A DNA stretch of 64,000 nucleotides, taken from positions 1,674,001-1,738,000 of the forward strand of contig NZ_AP024202.1 in NCBI RefSeq assembly GCF_021654855.1, in the 5' to 3' direction. Within the stretch, counting starts at the first letter, position 1. Each line of letters starts with the position of its first letter. Positions 58,513-64,000 of this stretch are shown here, piece after piece. The position numbers and the translations under genes are program-made. The notes under the pieces are model-generated. The model was given only the letters and a program-made list of their open reading frames with translations, was not told the origin of the DNA and did not search any database. Origin of the DNA: Thiomicrorhabdus immobilis. Lineage in GTDB: Bacteria > Pseudomonadota > Gammaproteobacteria > Thiomicrospirales > Thiomicrospiraceae.

Positions 58513-58659
58513 ATGGAAAACACTAAATTAGAAAAACGTCTACATAAGACATGGAAACAGTTACTTCAGGCCAACATTCAACATAATGAGGCGCTGGCTT
58601 CATCGTTAATGAAAGAGATGATTGCGCTTGAGATCGAGCAGAAAAAACGTCGTCATTAG
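58513..58659 (+). CDS. Small hypothetical protein, 48 residues
   Basis: I do not recognise the family. An ATG with GGAG eight bases ahead opens 48 codons, giving a charged, probably helical protein: ENTKLEKRLHKTWKQLLQ, then SSLMKEMIALEIEQKKRRH. There is no membrane segment. It lies 190 bases past ybbP and converges with tRNA-Pro. Codon use looks ordinary. Likely real but untested. Confidence 0.6.
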   Translation: MENTKLEKRLHKTWKQLLQANIQHNEALASSLMKEMIALEIEQKKRRH

Positions 58660-58724
58660 CCGTCATCGCTATGCAGAAATCGCGAATTTGATTTTTAATG
58701 ATGGTATGACTGAAAAGTAAAGAG

Positions 58725-58801
58725 TGGTCGGAATGACAGGATTTGAACCTGCGACCACTTGTCCCCCAGACAAGTGCGCTACCAAGCTGCGCTACATTCC
58801 G
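58725..58801 (-). tRNA. tRNA-Pro (anticodon GGG)
   Basis: On the minus strand CGGAAUG pairs with CAUUCCG, with discriminator A and encoded CCA. The anticodon stem CUUGU/ACAAG encloses CUGGGGG, so the anticodon is GGG, reading CCC and CCU. The T arm is GCAGG-UUCAAAU-CCUGU. 77 bases. It follows the merR gene on the same strand. Confidence 0.97.
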
Positions 58802-58885
58802 ATATATAGTTTTACATTTGAAAAACCACAACACTATCAGGCAAGCATTCTAACGAATATGCCTAGATAAAATTCTGGTTTGTTA

Positions 58886-58917
58886 TTTGAAACTCACCAG
58901 GCCTGGTGAGTTTTAAA
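58886..58917 (-). terminator. merR terminator, 24-base perfect palindrome with iterated core
   Basis: Positions 58890-58913 are fully self-complementary around the exact ACCAGGCCTGGT at 58896-58907; with one wobble the stem extends to 32 bases. The T-rich tail is weak. It lies between the merR gene end and tRNA-Pro. Confidence 0.7.
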
Positions 58918-58966
58918 CTTGAACTCAATTTGAGGCCGAAATTATACATCAAACTTCAACGTTATT

Positions 58967-59362
58967 TTAATAACGCTTGTTAATATAATTCCTAAACTCA
59001 ATGAGTTCATTTTTCATCTGCTGGAGTTCTTCAACAGCGGATTTTTGCTCGACATTCAGAGCCACATCAGATAGATCCACTTCTCGTTTAGAGAGTCGAG
59101 CTTTTGCACCAGGAATGGTAAACCCCTGATCATGCAATAGGCTCTTAATCTCCAATACCAAAACCACATCATTCTTCTGATAATAGCGACGTCCACGACG
59201 TTTGCTAGGCTCAAGTTGCGGGAATACTTGCTCCCAATAACGTAGAACGTGGGATTTTAGCTGACAAATATCAGCCACCTCACCGATGGTGAAGTATTTT
59301 TTATCGGGCAACTCTATTTCAAGTTGCTCGGCAAATTGACTCTGATTCTTAGGCTTGGCCAT
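58967..59362 (-). CDS. MerR family transcriptional regulator
   Basis: Cytoplasmic DNA-binding protein of 131 residues. The helix-turn-helix is [35 protein letters not shown] at about 21-55, followed by [31 protein letters not shown] short coiled coil ends the protein. No metal or thiol cysteines are visible. This gene commonly follows ihfA in gammaproteobacteria; its target is unknown. It overlaps ihfA by 14 bases. Confidence 0.93.
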   Translation of the reverse strand: MAKPKNQSQFAEQLEIELPDKKYFTIGEVADICQLKSHVLRYWEQVFPQLEPSKRRGRRYYQKNDVVLVLEIKSLLHDQGFTIPGAKARLSKREVDLSDVALNVEQKSAVEELQQMKNELIEFRNYINKRY

Positions 59363-59642
59363 GGTTGTCTATTTGAGCACGCAATTTTTGTCCAGGCTTA
59401 AATGTTACCACTCTTCTCGCAGAAATGGGAACATCTTCACCGGTTCTTGGGTTACGTCCAGGACGAGGGGCTTTATCACGCAGTTCGAAGTTACCAAAAC
59501 CAGATAACTTGATTTGCTCACCAGAGACCAATACATCACTGATTTCATCGTAGAACTGTTCAACCAACTCTTTAGATTCTCGTTTGTTAAAACCAAAAGT
59601 ATCGGCTAGGTCTTGTGCAATGTCTGCTTTAGTCAACGTCAT
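59349..59642 (-). CDS. ihfA: Integration host factor subunit alpha
   Basis: HU-family DNA-bending protein subunit, pairing with IhfB. The 97 residues begin [34 protein letters not shown] and have the [29 protein letters not shown]-binding arm. It follows pheT by 55 bases in the pheST-ihfA order. Confidence 0.97.
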   Translation of the reverse strand: MTLTKADIAQDLADTFGFNKRESKELVEQFYDEISDVLVSGEQIKLSGFGNFELRDKAPRPGRNPRTGEDVPISARRVVTFKPGQKLRAQIDNHGQA

Positions 59643-59697
59643 ATGATTTTCCTATTACGTTTAGCTTGTTTTAATTATTATTGTTGTTGAGGTTCGA

Positions 59698-62085
59698 TTA
59701 ACGTAGTACTGCATTAACGGCTTTAGCAGCTGTTAAAATTTCAGCGACTAGGTTTTCAACCTCTTCATCTTGTAAAGTTCGGTCTTGATGCTGAATTCGC
59801 AAAGTAATCGCTATACTCTTTTGCGTTTCATCAATACCTTGACCACGATAGATATCAAAAATATCTACCGACTGTAAAATGTCCGATTCAACTGAAGTCA
59901 CTGCATCGATTAACTCTTGAACACGCTGGTTCGCGTCCATAACAAAAGCCAAATCACGCTGAACTTCAGGGAACTTGGAGATAGCCGATGCCTTTGGCAC
60001 ATCCATGGTCAACAGAGCATCTTGGCGGATCTGGAACATAAAGACCGTACCACTGACACCCATGGTTTTCACCAACTGCGGATGCAGTTGTCCCATGACA
60101 CCAATCTCAGTACCATCTAAGGTAATCGAGGCTGATTGCCCAGGGTGTAGTGCCGGATTGCTGCATGTTTCAAAACGTACTTTATCCAATTTATGACTCA
60201 TACTTAGCAATGTTTCAACATCGCCTTTTAAATCATAAAAGTCTGCGTTGCGTGAATCCATATCCCAACCAGCAACTTTGGCAGGCCCAACAATCGCACC
60301 ACCAAACATCGGAACTTGGGTTGCGCCGGTTGGTTCCGATTCATTCTTATAGAACACCAAGCCTGTTTCAAATAATCGTACACGGGCTTGCTGGCGGTTC
60401 TGATTGTAAGCCATACTCTGTAACAGCCCTGTAAACAGAGTGGTACGCATCGCTTTCATATCATCCGAGATTGGGTTTTTCAACAGGATATAAGGCAAAT
60501 CAGGAGCAATCGCCTTTTGCTTGTCTTCAGCCACAAAGCTATAAGTGACCACTTCGTTATAACCACGCTGCACCAAACCGGTTTTTAAAGCTTTCAATGA
60601 CTGCTCTGACTCTGGGAGTTCATTCAATGTCATTGGCGCCATTACAGGAGTTTCTGGTAAGTTGTTATAACCGTAAACCCGCCCTATCTCTTCAATCAGG
60701 TCCATTTCAATCGCCATATCAAAACGGAAACTTGGTGCGGTTACCGTCCAACCAGCATCACTATCTTGAATCGCAAAGCCTAGGTCGGTAAAAATCTGCT
60801 GAACTTGTTCGTCAGCAACCGCTACCCCCAAACGATTGGCAATGGTTTCACGGCGTAATTCAATCACCGCTGGTTTAGGTAAATATATTTCTGAAACAAT
60901 CGATTCAAACGAACTAACTTCACCACCGGCAATTTCAGTAAACAGTTGTAATGCACGGTTTAACGCACGCTCTGGCAACATTGGATCAACACCACGCTCA
61001 AAGCGCATTGATGAATCGGTATGTAAACCATATTGACGCGCCTTACCGGTAATCGCCAAACGTGAAAAATGCGCACATTCAAAGAAGATTTTAGTCGTGC
61101 TGTCAGTCACAGAAGTAGACAAACCACCCATAATACCGGCCAGCGCAATTGCCCCGCTATCATCAGCGATAACAAGCGTATCATCTGCAAGGGTGATTTC
61201 CTTTTCATCCAAGGTAACTAGCTTTTCCCCTGCTTTGGCCATTCGAACTTGAATATCGCCTTGTAAAGCATCCAAGTCAAAAGCGTGCATTGGCTGGCCT
61301 AACTCCATCAATACATAGTTGGTGATATCCACGACTAGGCTTAATGAACGCAGACCAGAACGCTGTAACTTTTGCACCATCCACGCAGGCGTTTTGGCAT
61401 TGGCATCAAAACCGGTTACTACACAACCTACATATTTAGGACATGCCTGCGATTCTGTCACCACCACATTTTGTGTACATGCCGTTGAGCCAGCCATATC
61501 CTGATCGACAAAAGGCTGAGTAAACGGTGCGCCACTGATTGCGTGAACATCACGTGCTAGACCCAACACACTGAAACAATCGGCACGGTTAGGTGTTAAA
61601 TCCACATCAATACTCGAATCGTTCAAATCCAGGTATTCACGAATATCCATACCTATCGGCGCATCACTAGGTAAAACATGCAACCCATCAACACCATCAT
61701 CAGGCAAACCGATTTCCGTTGCACCACACAGCATTCCATTGGATGGTACACCGCGTAGTTTCGCGGCTTTGATTTTGAAATCCCCTGGTAAAACTGCGCC
61801 CACTTTCGCGCAACAGGCTTTCATACCGGCAACCACATTCTTGGCACCACAGACAATCTGTACAGGTTCCGCTTCACCGACATCCACTTGGGTGACATTC
61901 AATTTGTCTGCATCGGGATGCTTTTCAACTGAAAGCACATGCCCCACTACAACATTGGTAAAGGCTCCTGCAACCGGTTCAGCGCCATCCACTTCCAGGC
62001 CGGCTAAACTTAATGCTTCAGATAATTCATTGGTGTCCCATTGTGGATTTGTCCACTCTCTTAGCCAATTTTCACTAAATTTCAT
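59698..62085 (-). CDS. pheT: Phenylalanine-tRNA ligase beta subunit
   Basis: Large subunit of phenylalanyl-tRNA synthetase. It has a tRNA-binding EMAP-like domain near 40-150 ([24 protein letters not shown]), the B3/B4 editing domain, and a C-terminal anticodon-binding fold. Length of 795 residues is standard. It lies 23 bases after pheS, and that gap contains an exact iterated palindrome. Confidence 0.98.
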   Translation of the reverse strand: MKFSENWLREWTNPQWDTNELSEALSLAGLEVDGAEPVAGAFTNVVVGHVLSVEKHPDADKLNVTQVDVGEAEPVQIVCGAKNVVAGMKACCAKVGAVLPGDFKIKAAKLRGVPSNGMLCGATEIGLPDDGVDGLHVLPSDAPIGMDIREYLDLNDSSIDVDLTPNRADCFSVLGLARDVHAISGAPFTQPFVDQDMAGSTACTQNVVVTESQACPKYVGCVVTGFDANAKTPAWMVQKLQRSGLRSLSLVVDITNYVLMELGQPMHAFDLDALQGDIQVRMAKAGEKLVTLDEKEITLADDTLVIADDSGAIALAGIMGGLSTSVTDSTTKIFFECAHFSRLAITGKARQYGLHTDSSMRFERGVDPMLPERALNRALQLFTEIAGGEVSSFESIVSEIYLPKPAVIELRRETIANRLGVAVADEQVQQIFTDLGFAIQDSDAGWTVTAPSFRFDMAIEMDLIEEIGRVYGYNNLPETPVMAPMTLNELPESEQSLKALKTGLVQRGYNEVVTYSFVAEDKQKAIAPDLPYILLKNPISDDMKAMRTTLFTGLLQSMAYNQNRQQARVRLFETGLVFYKNESEPTGATQVPMFGGAIVGPAKVAGWDMDSRNADFYDLKGDVETLLSMSHKLDKVRFETCSNPALHPGQSASITLDGTEIGVMGQLHPQLVKTMGVSGTVFMFQIRQDALLTMDVPKASAISKFPEVQRDLAFVMDANQRVQELIDAVTSVESDILQSVDIFDIYRGQGIDETQKSIAITLRIQHQDRTLQDEEVENLVAEILTAAKAVNAVLR

Positions 62086-62097
62086 ATTTCTATTCTC

Positions 62098-62108
62098 ACC
62101 AGGCCTGG

Positions 62109-62109
<1 letters not shown>
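62098..62109. repeat. Iterated palindrome, exact copy (pheS-pheT junction)
   Basis: ACCAGGCCTGGT fills the short gap between pheS and pheT; its last base is part of the pheS stop codon. It would form a hairpin in the pheST message between stop and start. Confidence 0.9.
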
Positions 62110-63107
<998 letters not shown>

Positions 63108-63156
63108 TTAATAAATGTCCCAAAACGGTTTAATAGATAGGAAACATTTCACTGAG

Positions 63157-63174
63157 ATATTGGCAAGCCAATAT
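63157..63174. repeat. 18-base palindrome in the pheS leader
   Basis: ATATTGGCAAGCCAATAT is fully self-complementary and lies about 50 bases upstream of pheS. It has no T run, so it is not a terminator. No clear phenylalanine-rich leader peptide was found nearby. Confidence 0.5.
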
Positions 63175-63264
63175 ACAAATTGAATTCATGAATCAATTCA
63201 ATCAATAAAATCTTTCATAGCTATTATGTGAATAAATAAGGTATTGCGTATGGCTTAATTGAAT

Positions 63265-63294
63265 GAAAAAAATAGGGGACCAAAGTCCCCTATT
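63265..63294 (-). terminator. Rho-independent terminator after rplT
   Basis: AATAGGGGAC pairs with GTCCCCTATT around a four-base loop, with T residues on the minus strand after it. It lies 29 bases past rplT and before pheS. It may be full termination or an attenuator for pheST. Confidence 0.82.
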
Positions 63295-63322
63295 TAACTA
63301 CTGGCCTAAACCAGTACGCAAA

Positions 63323-63679
63323 TTAAGCTAATGCTGCTTTTGCTTTTTCAGCGATAGCAGTAAATGCTGCCGCATCATGAACTGCGATATCAGCCAATAC
63401 TTTACGGTCAACTGCAATACCTGCAACATTTAGACCGTTAATGAAACGGCTATATGTCATGTTGTTCATACGAGCTGCTGCGTTGATACGAGCAATCCAT
63501 AAACGACGGAACTGACGCTTTTTAGTGCGACGGTCGCGGTATGCATACTGACCAGCTTTGATTACTGCTTGCTTAGCAACGCGAAATACTTTGCTACGCG
63601 CTCCGTAATAACCTTTAGCTGCTTTTAATACTTTGTTGTGTCTACGGCGTGCGATGACACCTCTTTTAACTCTTGCCAT
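63323..63679 (-). CDS. rplT: 50S ribosomal protein L20
   Basis: Binds 23S rRNA early in 50S assembly; in E. coli it also represses its own operon. It begins [30 protein letters not shown], diagnostic of L20. 118 residues. It follows rpmI by 15 bases in the rpmI-rplT order. Confidence 0.99.
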   Translation of the reverse strand: MARVKRGVIARRRHNKVLKAAKGYYGARSKVFRVAKQAVIKAGQYAYRDRRTKKRQFRRLWIARINAAARMNNMTYSRFINGLNVAGIAVDRKVLADIAVHDAAAFTAIAEKAKAALA

Positions 63680-63694
63680 TTCTCAAATCTCCAA

Positions 63695-63892
63695 TTAAGC
63701 GAACGGTAGCATGCGGCGAACCATCGCTACATCGTGATCGTGAATCATACTTCCAGAACGAAGTTGACGCTTACGCTTAGTCGACTTCTTAGTCAGAATA
63801 TGACGAAGGTGAGATTGTTTACATTTGAAACGACCTGAGCCAGTTTTTGAGAAGCGCTTTTTAGCACTACTGTTTGTTTTCATCTTTGGCAT
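63695..63892 (-). CDS. rpmI: 50S ribosomal protein L35
   Basis: Small basic ribosomal protein of 65 residues, beginning [20 protein letters not shown]. The open frame continues upstream, but the ATG at 63892 matches the family start and length. infC would be expected just upstream, beyond the window edge. Confidence 0.98.
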   Translation of the reverse strand: MPKMKTNSSAKKRFSKTGSGRFKCKQSHLRHILTKKSTKRKRQLRSGSMIHDHDVAMVRRMLPFA

Positions 63893-64000
63893 TGAATGAA
63901 ACTCCGCATTTAAGTGATACTCAATAAATTGAGCCACTTCAGTTTTATATTAAACCTAATCAAATTAACAATTAGATTCATTCTTGGAACAACGAACAGC

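Noticed and set aside
58523-58834. Minus-strand open frame of 103 codons through tRNA-Pro
   Set aside because: It overlaps the tRNA and the small plus-strand gene; its N-terminal peptide is the usual translated-tRNA artefact.
63108-63265. pheM-like leader peptide ahead of pheS
   Set aside because: The only short frames, such as one reading Met-Lys-Asp-Phe-Ile-Asp, lack a run of phenylalanine codons.

Overview
The window is a piece of a gammaproteobacterial chromosome, AT-leaning, made almost wholly of conserved housekeeping genes in gene orders typical of the group (rlmE-ftsH-folP-glmM-tpiA-secG-tRNA-nuo; leuCDB-asd-truA-trpFBA-accD-folC-dedD-purF-metZ; rpmI-rplT-pheS-pheT-ihfA-merR; tesA/ybbAP). 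A periplasmic alpha-carbonic anhydrase and a SulP-type anion/bicarbonate transporter sit beside these, which together with the general style points to a sulfur-oxidising autotroph of the Thiomicrospira/Hydrogenovibrio/Thiomicrorhabdus kind. That placement is an inference from gene content, not a search result. I see no prophage, insertion sequence or CRISPR array.

Layout. 1-9.3 kb: start of the NADH dehydrogenase I operon (nuoABCD, nuoD cut by the window edge), tRNA-Leu(GAG), secG, tpiA, glmM, folP, ftsH and rlmE on the minus strand, with yhbY divergent. 9.4-24.4 kb: a long minus-strand run for amino-acid, purine, folate and fatty-acid precursors (metZ, purF, dedD-like, folC, accD, trpA, trpB, trpF, truA, asd, leuB, leuD, leuC), interrupted between asd and leuB by a bactofilin and an M23 endopeptidase whose genes overlap by 91 bases. 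24.5-30.8 kb (plus strand): queE, rlmD and a four-gene Mn/Zn/Fe-type ABC importer whose first permease carries a DtxR-like C-terminal domain. 30.8-36.1 kb (minus): HAD phosphatase, Bfd-like ferredoxin, then a cyclic-di-GMP group (GGDEF, PilZ-like, Cache-GGDEF). 36.3-47.9 kb: SulP transporter, ppnP, gloA, an MFS permease, aroC, thioesterase, small membrane and lipoprotein genes, YceI plus cytochrome b561, alpha-carbonic anhydrase, prmB, mogA. 48-58.7 kb: lon with an acidic N-terminal extension, HDOD protein, a large chemoreceptor, and tesA/ybbA/ybbP. 58.7-64 kb: tRNA-Pro(GGG), merR-like gene, ihfA, pheT, pheS, rplT, rpmI.

The most striking thing is not a gene. The 12-base palindrome ACCAGGCCTGGT occurs 12 times exactly, seven more times with one mismatch, and four further times as its core CAGGCCTG, over 64 kb where chance would give far less than one exact copy. 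It lies between genes and inside conserved genes in all three reading frames, and it forms the centre of long perfect palindromes: 38 bases after lon, 34 after ppnP, 28 inside folC, 24 after merR, 20 between leuB and leuD. It looks like a highly iterated genome-wide palindrome, possibly a protein-binding, methylation, uptake or chromosome-organisation signal, and is the best candidate here for something undescribed.

Second-tier points: an 18-base dyad resembling a DtxR/MntR operator upstream of the metal importer; a 26-base inverted-repeat pair (22/26 matches) between gloA and the MFS gene; two small genes (45 and 48 codons) with good ribosome-binding sites; and the absence of cvpA upstream of purF and of fimV next to asd, where gammaproteobacteria commonly have them.
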